Shown piece after piece: positions 35,490 to 47,288 of a stretch of DNA of 64,000 nt. The first letter of the stretch is position 1, and every line of letters starts with the position of its first letter. Made by a program: the position numbers and the translations under genes. A model generated the notes under the pieces. The model was given only the letters and a program-made list of their open reading frames with translations. It was not told the origin of the DNA and searched no databases. Origin of the DNA: Prostheceraeus crozeri (taxonomy: Eukaryota > Platyhelminthes > Polycladida > Euryleptidae); NCBI GenBank assembly GCA_907163375.1, contig CAJQUW010015597.1, forward strand, positions 372,001 through 436,000, in the 5' to 3' direction.

Positions 35490-38400
35490 GTCAGCAGCTT
35501 GCATTTCTGTAGTATAATATCGTCGCAATAAATCATTCCAATAACCAACTTATGGACGGCTCTAAATAGTTCTAATCAGGGTTCATCAGGATCTTGACAT
35601 GCTCTTTGACAGAATCTGAATACCGAATTCACGAGAGATCAAGTATTTCATTGATTCGATCTATTACTTATTCGCCAATTATAATGTTCACACTTGCATT
35701 ATTCGTATCTTAGCGGTGAGGTTGTGCACCAGAAGTCTTAATTAACATTTGGACAAGTAATTATCCTCACTGCCGCGTGTTTTAAATGTGTAGCGAAGAA
35801 GAAAGGATATGATCAGATTAATCTATTATCAGACACTAAACCAATGGTAGAAGTTGATTAAGAATATGTCGTTCTGGTAATGTACAATTTAATTGGAATC
35901 ATGTTATGAATATAAAGTTAGGGAATGAATTTGACTCCTACCTGCACTATGCAGATGTGAATGGGCTCATGTTCTGGTATCGACCAACAGAATCATTTTC
36001 TAGTCGATTAAGGGTTGACCATGATGTTTTTGTTCGAAAGAAGTGAAAAATAATGTACTCGATTGCTTGTCCATACTTACCATTGTGTTCCCTTCAATTT
36101 GGAAATAGAATTCGCGGTAGTTTTCCTCCAAACGACATTTGAAAAATTTGCTGCACCACGGTGTGTGTGTCCTAAGGAAGATGGTAGCATGCAGACTGTC
36201 ATTCTTTAAATTGCATGTTTCCCCAAGAAACTAGTGAGTTGGCATGGTAGACAATAGCGTTGTCATGGGCTCTTGACAATGTGTCATTACAAGATCACAC
36301 TGATCGTGTGACTCCATCAGGTATATGTCAATCAGTCGCTAAAATTGGTAAAAATGCTCGAGCGTGTCAAACCGAGGCTCTGGTATAAGCAGCATCTTGT
36401 CGGTTGTGTGTTTTCTCACTCCTGTCTCTGATTATAATCTTCCGGTTTGAGCGACTTCAATCATTCTCATTCCAGCTTGCTGAACAAATGTGCAGCCCAC
36501 AAACTTCTGTAGCCAGGACAGACATAATGCAGTGAAAACTCCTAATTTTTGGTCAAACTTTGTCCTTAGCAATTTCTCTTCGTAATAAGTCAAAAGTACC
36601 CTTAGCTTTCATGAAATGGATCATAGATGAAACAAAACAAAGTAGAAAGCACAGCAACTAAGGCATAATACAGAATTGATTTTTAGAATCCTTAACATTC
36701 GGTTTGTCAAGGCGACATCAGTAAAGAGACAAATCGTGCTGTTCTTATGATTTTTCTAGTAATGAAACCAAACGAAAGAGACCAAGATTTTTCATTGCTC
36801 GTTCTTTTGGGGAAAATACAGGATATCTTACGATTTGCGGTGGTTAAATACATGTAATTCAAGAACAGCGCTATTAGTATTTTCTCTTAACAGTTCAGAC
36901 GATATAAAGATATAAAACCCAAAAGTAGTCAAATTAACCTCTAGTAAAAGCTAGTCCGTTGAAAACTTTAAACCAGACAAAATCAGAAATGTTTCAGCTT
37001 AGAAAATGAACTCAAAATGGTTGAGACAGTCAGTAAATATTTATCTGTCCGTTCTAGCACATAAGCTGAAACCAAAACCAGGATTCTGCCTTCACGACCT
37101 GTTTTTGAAAGTCGACAGAAACAACAAAATTAGGAGCTTTCGCTGTAATTACCCAGAAAAATAATCTCTAAGCTTGTTGCCGCATATATATACCTATTCA
37201 TCATGAAGCCTCATTTTGCTAAAGCCATCGGCTTTTCTCAACTTAAGAGCTCGAGCAGGCATATTAAATCTATCAAAGTATGATCGCAATAATTCCTAAG
37301 GGTCGGAATGCTTCTCTTTAAGCTGCAGGTTAATTGCAAACGCACCATCCAATTGAGCACTCGATATGAACTGTATTCATTTCAAATATTGTAAAGCAAA
37401 TGTCTCCAGAGCCACTTAATTGTAGTCGTTAACTGATGAATTTTATCCGATCTGTTCAGCTCTTGTGATTTTCGCCCAAATGCCGGATCTGTGAACAAGA
37501 TTTCATTTTTCGATATGCCTCTGTATGTCTACAAATCAGACTGAAAGTGAGAAAGAATTTTCAAAACCCTCCTGTGATGTGTGGTGAAATGGCTCAAATG
37601 TATGAGAACAGATTCCCTGTTCGTAGTAATTTAGAAGTTTATGAATGCGACGAATCAAGTTTCCATTAAATTGGTACTTCGTTTTTGCGACATTCTGTCG
37701 CTAAGTAGATCATATCATCATCATAAGTGAAAGATGTCCATAGAAATATGAAGAGTAGCGCTATTGTGGTTAGGGTGGGTTTAAATGCTATTTATGATAT
37801 TTCTCAAATCAAAATCTCACATTTATCGGATAGATCTAACTCTGTTTTTCAACTTCATGTTTATAATATCTTTGACTTTTTATAATAGCCCCTGTTGCTG
37901 TTTCGAGAAGTCTCTGTATGAACGAAAACTTCGACAGCTAGTGACGGCTTGACGCTTGATCACCCCAAGTCTCGATGCTATGACAACAACATTGCTGCAG
38001 CACACTTAGAGGTTCTTGGAATCTCCGTGAATTTGAAAAATGGCAAAAGCTGCATTTTCTAGCTGCATGCAACTCTAGAATTTGATTTGACTCCTAGAAA
38101 TTCATGTAAACATCTATAATTTTGTTAATCTATGCGGGATTTCGACCTGTGACTTTATCCAAGAATTCTATTCGCACGAATTCTTCTGAACGAGCATTCA
38201 CTCCATCAACTGTGAATTTGTGCATTCCTTTATTGTAATAGGCATATGATTACAAAAATCAAAGTATTTGTATGAAAGAAGCGTCATTCAGAAAATGATG
38301 CGTAAATCCACGAACGAAGCAAGTTAGCAGTCATGATTGCAATTTCCATAACTGTTGTGCGAATTCTGGAATTTCCGGCACCAAATATTTATATTTTTTA

Positions 38401-40290
38401 ATATTGCTTTAGTGACAGGCTCAGGTGATAAGATGCCGATATTGTGGCCTTAACTTCCGTTGTGTAATGTAGTTTTTCGTGCTTTTTCTCACGTACATGC
38501 ATATTGTCTTTAAACAAATGATCTCGAAGCTTCCTGCAAATCCTTTGGAGTACACTGAGGGGAATACACTCCTTGAATCTCCAAGAAAATAGTTTCAGAA
38601 AGTGGTAGAAAACCTTTAGCCAGCAACAGGTGGAGAAAGGTACACTGGAAGCTCTCTCTCTCTCTCTCATCTAGGATTGGTAATCATACTATCACCAAAA
38701 AACGCGGATAGACTTTAGCCATAGACATTCCTCACTGCTCTGCCCTGAACCACTTAGCTCGTTGCATTAACTTAGTCTTACTGAATGATATCCGTGCCTC
38801 GCTTATAAGAAAGCAAATGTGTTCCCTTTGCTCTCGTCACTAAGCTTTGCTTCACTTGAGCCGTGCATTAGATATTCCCTTGTCAAACTCTCAGGCATCA
38901 GATGCCTTACCCGGCCGCACATCTTTTGCATGTCAATTTGATCTATCGTTTATTTTATTTCATTCATTGTTAACTGATAACGTGGCTTATATGATCAATT
39001 TAAAATTTACTTGTGTTTGAAGATATTTCGTTTTAAGATATATCAAGCGCTGTAGCTAGATGGCGTTTTTTAATCCCACAACAGACCTGTATACGGCCGC
39101 AAATGATGTCACGTAATCCACAAAGTCGAAAGACGAAATAAGGTCTCATACAATCAAGGTGATCGAGGGATCAAACAGTCACTTAAGAAAGTAACAGCAC
39201 CTTTATGTTCCTCACATTCTTTTGTTTCTACCTTTGATTGTTAATCTTAACATGAGCACAGTTATAATTGTCCCAACGTTCAGTGCCCAAAATATCTCCA
39301 TCTTCAAAGTAAATCTAATCTCCTCTTTCCTAACTTTCAATGTTTGATATAGCGGACTTGCGTAGCCTTTTCCTGTGAGGACGCTTCTACGCTTAATATA
39401 GTTTCTCGTTGATCCATGTGATTTTCTTAAAGTTCTTGACATTCAACTCGGTATGATCCAGCAATTATTGTTCCCTCGAGTAGTAAGCAGCCACGATCAG
39501 CACTCAATCATTCATCCTGTAAGTCACTATGTAAATCACTATAGAGTGGGTATAGAAAAGATGCGATCTCAACTTCTTACATATTTTTTCTGATTTAAAA
39601 TGCAGTTTATGTTACCCTAGATTATGTACATGTATACTCGTATATATGTTTTACATAACTCACGATTTCAATTCCAATTATTCACCTTTCGAGTGAAGAT
39701 TCCATCGTAAGCCAGTCAGATCAAGTGGCGCAAAACATTTTTTAAGAAATCGGAATAGTAGCTAGCCAAAGTCAAAGTTAATGCAAAATTTCTGGAGAAA
39801 TCAACTCAGTAATGATAAAGACGTGGCAAAATCAGTGTAAAATTGTATGAAAATCTTGCATTCATCAAGATCTTTCATGTAGATGTCATCAAAGGTGACA
39901 TATTGAAGATATTTTCAATGTTCTTTCCAAGTTCATCATCACAAATGGTGATAATGCTTCAATGATAATACGTGTTTTACTTTTTCACTTAAAATTATAA
40001 GCCTCGACCAAACTTTATGGAGTTTTGCTGATTAGACTTGTGGAAACATAAAATGATCTCCCGTCGACTGGCCAATGGCAATTATATATAATGCTTCAAC
40101 ATCATATAAGAGACTTGTACTTGTACTGTTCTTTGATTTATTTGTAGATGCACATGCATTTCTGTTTTTTCCTTAAATTTTATGTTCATGTGGAGATAGT
40201 ACAATAACCGCAACCGTTTCAGTCTGAAACCTCTGGAGCCCATCAGCACGCTGTTAACAGCAGAAATTCTGTTAATGCCAATGATGATTT
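35490..40290. other. Intron sequence without recognised elements
   Basis: A (TC)n microsatellite is at 38651-38668. Open frames are sparse and short (none above 90 codons). Nothing else recognised. Confidence 0.6.
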
Positions 40291-40299
40291 TTAGGTAGT

Positions 40300-40490
40300 A
40301 GGGTAGCTCAGTTGGCTAAGGGCCGGTGCAGAAGCTCCAGGGTTCGAGTCTCCGCGTCGAGAAATGCCATCGCTTTCACTAGAGTTCACTAACCCAAACC
40401 TAGTGAGTTGCGAGTGTGTGAAGGCTGTCCCAACTTAAGCTTACTAGAGGAGCTTAAGCTCACTCTGGTCAAGCTCACTAGGCTTTGTGT
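40300..40490 (+). mobile_element. tRNA-derived SINE of a second family
   Basis: GGGTAGCTCAGTTGGCTAAG (A-box) and GGTTCGAGTC (B-box) at tRNA spacing show a tRNA-derived promoter. The body carries CTAGTGAGTTGCGAGTGTG and repeats of AGCTTAAGCTCACT. It abuts the 3' end of the minus-strand LINE-D. It differs from the Leu/Ser-headed SINE; the tRNA-like piece at 54528-54625 may be related. Confidence 0.65.
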
Positions 40491-40504
40491 CTTGAGTGGG
40501 GCAG

Positions 40505-41170
40505 GGATTACTTATGCTTATACCATTTACCGTTGATTGTTCCATCCATGTTCGGTACGACGGTTCGCTTGTATGGCAGTTCTCCACTTCGCTCGGTCGC
40601 TTGTATCTTCCATACGGATCACGAGCGCTCGAAGGTCTTCGTTGATGTTTTCACTCCATGTATTCTTTGGACGTCCAACTGGTCGGCGACTATGCACCCT
40701 CAATTTCCGCACGCGGTTCACCCACTGACATTCGTCTTTCCTTTCCACATGACCACACCATCTTTGTCGAAGTCTTCGTATAGAGTCATCGATAGGCTTC
40801 AGGCACATCCTTCTTCTGAGCTCTCCATATGAAATGCGGTCGCGAGAGGAGCCCGCACATCCAACGGACCATCCTCACTTCATTTACCTCAAGTCACCTC
40901 AAACACTCATGATATGGCCCAATTCTCGCTACCATACAACATGCTGGTGCGCACACATGACTTGTAGATGACTGCCTTCATTGAAAGTGCAGTTGCTCTA
41001 GATGTTAAAATGGGTGCAATTTCACGTGGGTCATGGCCAGAGGGTTCTGTCTCGACCTTGTCAGAGTGTGATAGCATGACCTTTGTCTTGCTGGAGCTCA
41101 CTATCAGGCCTTTAGTGTGAAGAGCGCCCTTTCAAGAAGACAGTTTGCCCGCAAGCTCTGCACACACACT
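40505..41170 (-). mobile_element. LINE-D: C-terminal relic of a non-LTR retrotransposon
   Basis: The minus strand reads, in broken frames, LSSWKGALHTKGLIVSSSKT and KVMLSH (end of the reverse transcriptase palm), KAVIYKSCVRTSMLYGSENW, IRRLRQRWCGHVERKD and GRPKNTW..DRAKW. The PHD finger seen in LINE-A and LINE-G is absent here, either deleted or never present in this family. A frameshift lies between 40808 and 40907. Confidence 0.8.
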
Positions 41171-41174
41171 AGGA

Positions 41175-43025
41175 TGAGTTTAAAAAAGTGAGTCGATGAA
41201 TCGCCAATACTACATTGGAACCTTCTGATGTCTGAAATGAACATCAAACATCTTGAAAGATTTTGGTTTCAATGAGGAGGTTTCCAGTTTGTTAATCAGC
41301 TTGAATTCTTTTCTTCATAATATCAAATATGAGCATGACGTAGCGCTTGCCACACAAATTGGTAATAAATACTTCGATCTGAATGTCAAAGATGCTGATA
41401 GCGGTCATTCGAGTTGTTAGTAGACTCAAAACCAGGCGGTACTCTAAAGTATGCAGCTCCAGCATAATGACTGAAAGTTCTTATGTTTCTGGATCTTAGA
41501 CAGAATCTGCATTTGATACGTCATTATTTTTAGCGAAATATTCATTTTGGCTCACATGTATTTAGCGCAACAATAATTACTCAGGACATGTTATTGATGT
41601 GTCCCATATTCTGTCTAAGTATTAAAATACATCTTTACAAACAATTAGGATGAGCTTGTTTCCGCTGTCAATTAGTTGATCAATCTGAAATCAGTATTGA
41701 TAATTAATTGATAGCTCTGAAATTCCATCTCAGTTAACCGATGGCTCAATAATTCCAATTTAATTTAATTGATTGTTCAGATTTCCAATTTTTGATAAAT
41801 TTTGCTTATCCATTAATCCCATTAGCCACTCGCTGATTGAAAAAAACTGACTTATAGTTCTGAAATATTTTTCGATCACTCATCACTCTTGTTTATGTCT
41901 CATGAAATATTATTAACTTCTTATTAGTGTAGTCGAAACAGGTTTATGAACATAGGAGAGTTCAGATTCTGATGTATTTTCGTTATGCATGTAGAACAAG
42001 ATTCAAGGTTTCGCTAAGAATTAAATATTAAGTGTCAGTTAATTTATGGATTACCCAGCAGAGGAGTATGTCTCACGAAGCGCATTAGATGCATGCTTCA
42101 TGACGTAATTCAATGTCATTTGTCAACTCCGCTGCAGATTGAGACACTGTCGAGTTTTGGCTAGGAAGCCGCATTCGCCTTGAGGTGATGTAATAGTTCG
42201 ATCATGACTGAAGTTGCATGAACCAAGTGTGCTTGTGTGTGAGAGCGAGAGAAAGATGGAGGAGGAGGAAGACCGGTGTTACATGTCTGGTATGATAACG
42301 GTTATGATACTGATGATAATGATGCAATTATTTATGATCTCACACAGTACTCACGAGTTTCCACCTGAATCTCGGTTGAAATCGGCAGGAAGGGCATTTG
42401 GATTTGAAATATCACGTTATCTATGCATGATCTGAACGTGTGAGGTGATGGGGAGTCGAGATGTGCGAATACGATCCGACATCGTATTCTGAAATCATTC
42501 TTACAGGTTGCCACTATTCCGAGATTTTAGAGCTCTGAACTATTGAACCTTGATTAGAATGACAATAATCTACGAAAATCTACGAAAGCAAGTGACATAG
42601 GATGCGAAGTAGGCATGTATGTGATGCTAGTCCGCAGCTTTGATATTTAGCGGGAGAATGTAAAAATTTCAAGTGAAGATTCCTCTAAATTATTCATTGG
42701 TTCTGCGGATTCAAATAATTTGCACAACTATATAAATATGTACTTCGAAGCTTATCCTTTGACGAACGAAGAATGAAAAGCCTAATGCTAATTTAAGTTC
42801 TACATCCTAATATGCATTCAAATTTTATGTAGGCTTATATTACTGAACTCTGACTGAACGCAACGCACACCCATTTCTAAGAAAATGATGGTTTTCAGAT
42901 CGGATTTTCATGTTTTCATTTCGAATTGGATTCGGCTCATCGTGAATTCTCAGATGCGACGACATCTGTAATAGGGAGTCTCTTCGTGTGTTACTGACAA
43001 AGTATCCATATATAGTGTGCAAGTG
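41175..43025. other. Intron sequence without recognised elements
   Basis: AT-rich, with TTAATTGAT-rich stretches around 41670-41780. No gene recognised. Confidence 0.55.
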
Positions 43026-43030
43026 GAGTG

Positions 43031-43197
43031 GTGGTCTCCGTGGCACAGTGGTTAAGTGCTTGGCCGAGCTCCGAAGGTGTCATTGGAATTCGGCAGGAAG
43101 GGCATCCGGACTAAAAGTACTACAACGCTTCAGAAAAGTCTGACTGTGTCAGCACCGTCCAAGCCCCAAGTATGGGGAGTAGCACTTGACGTAAAAG
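43031..43197 (+). mobile_element. tRNA-derived SINE, copy 4
   Basis: GTGGTCTCCGTGGCACAGTG head and TGGTTAAGTGCTTGG A-box, then GGCAGGAAGGGCATCCGGAC, GTCTGACTGTGTCAGCACCG and TCCAAGCCCCAAGTATGGGG. About 15 bp around the B-box are missing compared with copy 1. No clear target duplication. Confidence 0.85.
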
Positions 43198-43199
43198 CT

Positions 43200-44470
43200 T
43201 CAAGTGCTCTCTAGACAGTGTGTAGAATTCACGAGATTTTGTGATGAAGCGACATTTATTACACTTCGTGTTACACTTCATGTCTACCTCTCTTCCCAAA
43301 CCTGTAAAAGCTGTGATCTTATACAGGATCATACTTTGCTGGTAAAGTTTGATCCTGATGTCAATTACAGTGTATGATCAAATTTTGGTCACTCTAGAAG
43401 TTACATTGAATCCATCAGCATTATTTGACGAACTCGTATTCCGCAGAAGCTCATCTTCCATCGTGTTTTCCTTGGCTTCGGTGCTACTTTATGAATTTTA
43501 AAAACAATGTTTAAAATGAGAAATAGTCTCACACCCATATGAAGCCACATCAATTGCCAACCTTATATTGAAATAGTCTAAAATGACCTTCGATTCGAAA
43601 TTCGAGGCCTAACTTTACTTGATTCGATTTTTTGTCGAATCGCTGGCTTCTCATACGTATTGTAGATCATTTTCAACTTTTTACGCTGACGGGTAACACA
43701 GTAAATCTAATATGAGAAATTCACCATGCTTCCATGCATGGTAAGTCCTTATGTTGAGTTGAGTCCTCTCAATTAAATTAACAGAAAATCTGAAGTGCTT
43801 TCATTTTACCAGCTCGCTGTCGCATTCCTTACCTCTCTATAATCACAAAATTTTCATTATCATCAAATCATCTCCAGTCTTAATTACATGTTGAATAGAT
43901 TTTCACGTGTTTTCGGCTCATTATTGACGAAAATGCTTGAGAGGTTTGTCATAACTTGTTGATGTGTTAAGAATTTGTCAAATTTCTATTCATCGATTTC
44001 TCAAAGACGCAAATCTGTAGACATCACGTCACTCACTTACTCCACAAGATGTTAACTGAGATAATTAGCAGCGGAATGAGAAGATTGTCTAGGCTTTAAA
44101 CCGTAATTTGGCCTGAGAATGACAAATAGTCGAACTGTGATTCGGGGAGGTGAAGTGAGGATGAATTTGAAATCAGTGCAGCCTTCCCTTGTTAGCTGTT
44201 TTTTCATTTTTCGTCTATTTTACTTTCCATTTTAGACTTTGAGGCAGAGTTAAGTTGCGATTGGGCATAGTATTCGTCAGTTTTAAGGTGGCCTCAAATA
44301 TATTGAAAAAAAGCAACTTCGGTTCGGTGAATAAAATATTTTGTTCCTCTTCTTTCATTTTCTGTTGTGTAGTCACTTCCTAGAGCAAGTAAATTTAGCG
44401 AGATGAGTTCAAACGTAATGTTGGTCAGATGACATCTCTAATCATATTGGCATGTTTCTTAATTCAATTC
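43200..44470. other. Intron sequence without recognised genes
   Basis: A TCACTCACTTACTCCAC string at 44030-44045 resembles the inverted LINE tail at 25490 but is too short to call. Nothing else recognised. Confidence 0.5.
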
Positions 44471-44477
44471 TTAGCGT

Positions 44478-44935
44478 CCTTTTCTCCACCTCTATTGGGC
44501 TGGACGATGACTCTTAATGGAATGCCTCCAGGTGTTTCGATCGAGGACGTTGGCTTCTTTGAGGCCCAACTGCCGAGTCTGCGGACACTCCTTCTACCCA
44601 GGTCTTCTTTGAGCGACCTCCTTGTGTTGATCCGCTGATCTTCGTTTTCCATCCTATTTTTCAATCGCTGCTACCTTTCCGCACCATATGTGCGTGCCAT
44701 CGCAATCTGCGCACCCTCATGGCCTCATCGATGCAGGTTCAGGCACGCCAGAAGGTCTTCGCTGGCAACTCATCTTCGAGAGACACTCCTCACATCCATC
44801 TTATCATGCTTCTGTCTGCTACCTCCATTCCCCTCTTTTCTGCAGCTGTCCAAGCCAAGTCTCACTTCCGTAAGTCATGCAGGCTCTGACGTATGGGTCG
44901 CAAATCTTTCCTTCAGCATGGAGTAGCAAGACTGG
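44478..44935 (-). mobile_element. LINE-E: C-terminal relic of a non-LTR retrotransposon
   Basis: Minus-strand reading across frames gives VRACMTYGSETW (matching VRPCMLYGSETW of relatives), a degraded RSMIRWM region, then LKEANVLDRNTWRHSIKSH at the end. The order matches LINE-A and LINE-G. Many stops and indels make it an old relic. Confidence 0.7.
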
Positions 44936-45994
44936 TCAGGAACTAGTTCAGTATAATCGCGTTTGAGTCAAGATGTAGTAAAAATGTTCTTCGATTATTT
45001 CAGACTTATCTTTCAAGAACGTCTCAACTGGATTTTCATTTCCGTGATTTAATACGCGGTTGGATGGCTCAGTCAGTTAAGATTGAATATGTTGGTTTGC
45101 GCGACAGATGTGTTGCCCTCCACAAGTGGCAAATATTTTTTTTAACACTCCCTTGGTGTTTCTTTCAGTCATTTGGTTCTGAATATTTAAAATTGTGCAA
45201 GATTGTCTCAATTTTAGAAATTCATGGGAGCAAACATTATTACGTCGCACCACGAGGTTATTGCATCGTATGATGATGTTCAGGTAATCAGGGTTTCGAC
45301 TTGTCATAGTGCATCAGGACTTGATGTAATTGACATGCTGATTTTGACTGAATTCAGATCTGAAACTATTGATCTGATATCCTGAATGTCGGAAACTTCA
45401 TGAGAATGTTGACGCAAGTTTGCTGAGAAAACATGATATTCTCTAATGTTTGTATTTGTCTTATCGAATATTATAAAGAGAGAGAATTTCCAATCTGTGG
45501 TTGAAGATAAGGTTGAACATGTCCTGCTTCTTAGACGATTAATAACAAAATGAACAGCACGATTTGTGAATTTAGAACTCCGTAGAGCGAAATTATGTCC
45601 TTCAACTTCACATTCTGAGAACAGAAATATATTCATAAGCGAAAGAAAATGGGCAATGGGCATGCTTACTGTACATCGACCCTTTGCTTAGTTCATTAGG
45701 AGATGTTTTAATGTGCCATCTGTTATTAATTTGTTAATGTATTTTCATGTTGATTTATTGAAAGCATCAAGTTAACACTTTATGGATTCCTGAGAATTAT
45801 TATTTTAAATCTTCATTGTCGTCCTATAAGCCATCCTTCCACTTTCGGAAAAATATGTTATATTGTATTTCTCCACATTTAGCGGCCCACATTTTCGAGG
45901 GAATGTAAACTTGGGAAATTTTCATGTTTTCACGAATTGAAGCCGTCGTGATATGACATTTTAACAATTCAGTACGGGTTCGATTCTTCTCGTG

Positions 45995-46195
45995 TGATAG
46001 CGCATTCAGATGCTGAAGGTCGCTATGCATAGCCAGTTCGTTGTTGCATTGTCCAGAATTCTTAGTCCGTCCATGCCGTTATGGGCGCGGTGGCGAGAGT
46101 AGACCGAAATAAGGTGGTCCGGGGTCTGCTCGTTTGCCCCACAGACACAGGCATTATTGTAGATGAAAGAGTATGCCCTGTATTTTTTCAAAATT
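45995..46195 (-). mobile_element. LINE-F: short C-terminal zinc-knuckle relic
   Basis: The minus-strand frame 46191-46006 contains ACVCGANEQTPDHLISV, then HNGMDGLRILDNATTNWL. The C-x-C-G..QT.DHLI knuckle followed by GL..LD..T..WL is a known C-terminal ending of LINE proteins, different from the WFGHV/GRPKK ending of the other copies. Only about 60 residues remain. Confidence 0.65.
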
Positions 46196-46960
46196 CATGA
46201 TGATTACATTTTGCACGTATTTTCTTAAATAACAGATTCTCTCAAGGAAAAAAATGATTGCGTCGAAAATATATGTAACAGAAAAAGAAAACAGTATTCA
46301 TTTTCAGTTTATTCTATCAAGCCTATAAATAAATAATTCGAGCACAATGCAAGTCGGCTCCGAGTTCTCATGAAATTGCGTTCTTGAATAAAATTCGTCA
46401 TTGCTCTTCCCCGAAACTGAGTGATATATGTCTTGTACTAAAATTAACAATGATAGACTCAGTGAAACTAGACGCATGCGTAATGGATACATGTATTTTT
46501 TTTGATAGTGTCACCAACCGATACTAATCCTTGTAACAAACTAAAGCTTAAAGTGAGCTTCACGAACGCACATCGTAAAGCATAATGCTGTACATACATG
46601 CGAGAACGATATGGCATTCAGTCAACAATGTTTTATAAATAATTCACGTCTTCTACATTTGTGTATGAAAAATTATTTCTCAAGCCGATATATTCGTTTG
46701 TTATCCTCGAGCATCATCCGGATAGTGATAATGAACATACGGTATCTAAAAAACCAATGAGGCATGCAGAAAGGTCAGCTAAGACTGCAAGACACTACAA
46801 AATATAAAATATAGATTGCTGTAGGGCTGATAGCAAAAGAAGACAAAGTTCTGTGAGTAAACATTATTTGAGAGAACATCATATCGCTGAGATGTTGGAT
46901 ATTAATGATTTTGGATAGGCAGAAGTCGGTTATCTCTATTAAGACAGCTGAACTCAATCT

Positions 46961-47288
46961 TTTGCAGACTCTGAAAAGTGGGGTTATCTACGGGGTTATC
47001 AAATAGGGTTATCTACGAACAATCAAGACTGAAGGCCAGGAAAACAGTTTGGATTGCACAAGAAACTAAAAGACGCGAGTTTGCAAAGAATCTTGACATT
47101 GATGACGGTAAAAAGCGATTCTTCAAAATTGCAAAACAGATGGCATCCGAAAATCGGGATATTCAGGTAGTGTCGTGCGTTAAGGACGAACAGGGAAACA
47201 TCATGGCCAAACCTGATGAAGTGAAACAAAGATGGAGAGACTTCATGACAACGTTGATGAATGTTGAAAACAGCTGGCACGGTGCAAC
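46961..47288 (+). mobile_element. LINE-G, left part (endonuclease-RT linker region)
   Basis: The open frame from 46978 reads RKTVWIAQETKRREFAKN, then KRRFFKIAKQMASENRDIQV and KPDEVKQRWRDFMTTLMNVE. This is the linker between endonuclease and reverse transcriptase in PHD-finger LINEs (relatives: FRIAKQM..EN.D, LLNVE.PWD). It breaks at the hAT insertion and resumes in the same frame at 51045 once the transposon and one target duplication are set aside. A faint repeat (AACTCAATCT at 46951, AACTCATCTA at 52147) may be its target duplication. Confidence 0.85.
47281..47288 (+). repeat. 8-bp hAT target site duplication (left)
   Basis: GGTGCAAC, repeated exactly at 51037-51044. An 8-bp duplication is diagnostic for the hAT superfamily. 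Confidence 0.95.

Noticed and set aside
44429-44638. + strand frames over LINE-E (for example a hydrophobic 69-codon one)
   Set aside because: Shadows of the minus-strand LINE relic.
45055-45090. TGGATGGCTCAGTCAGTTAA, a tRNA A-box-like string
   Set aside because: No B-box at the right distance and no SINE body; too weak to call.
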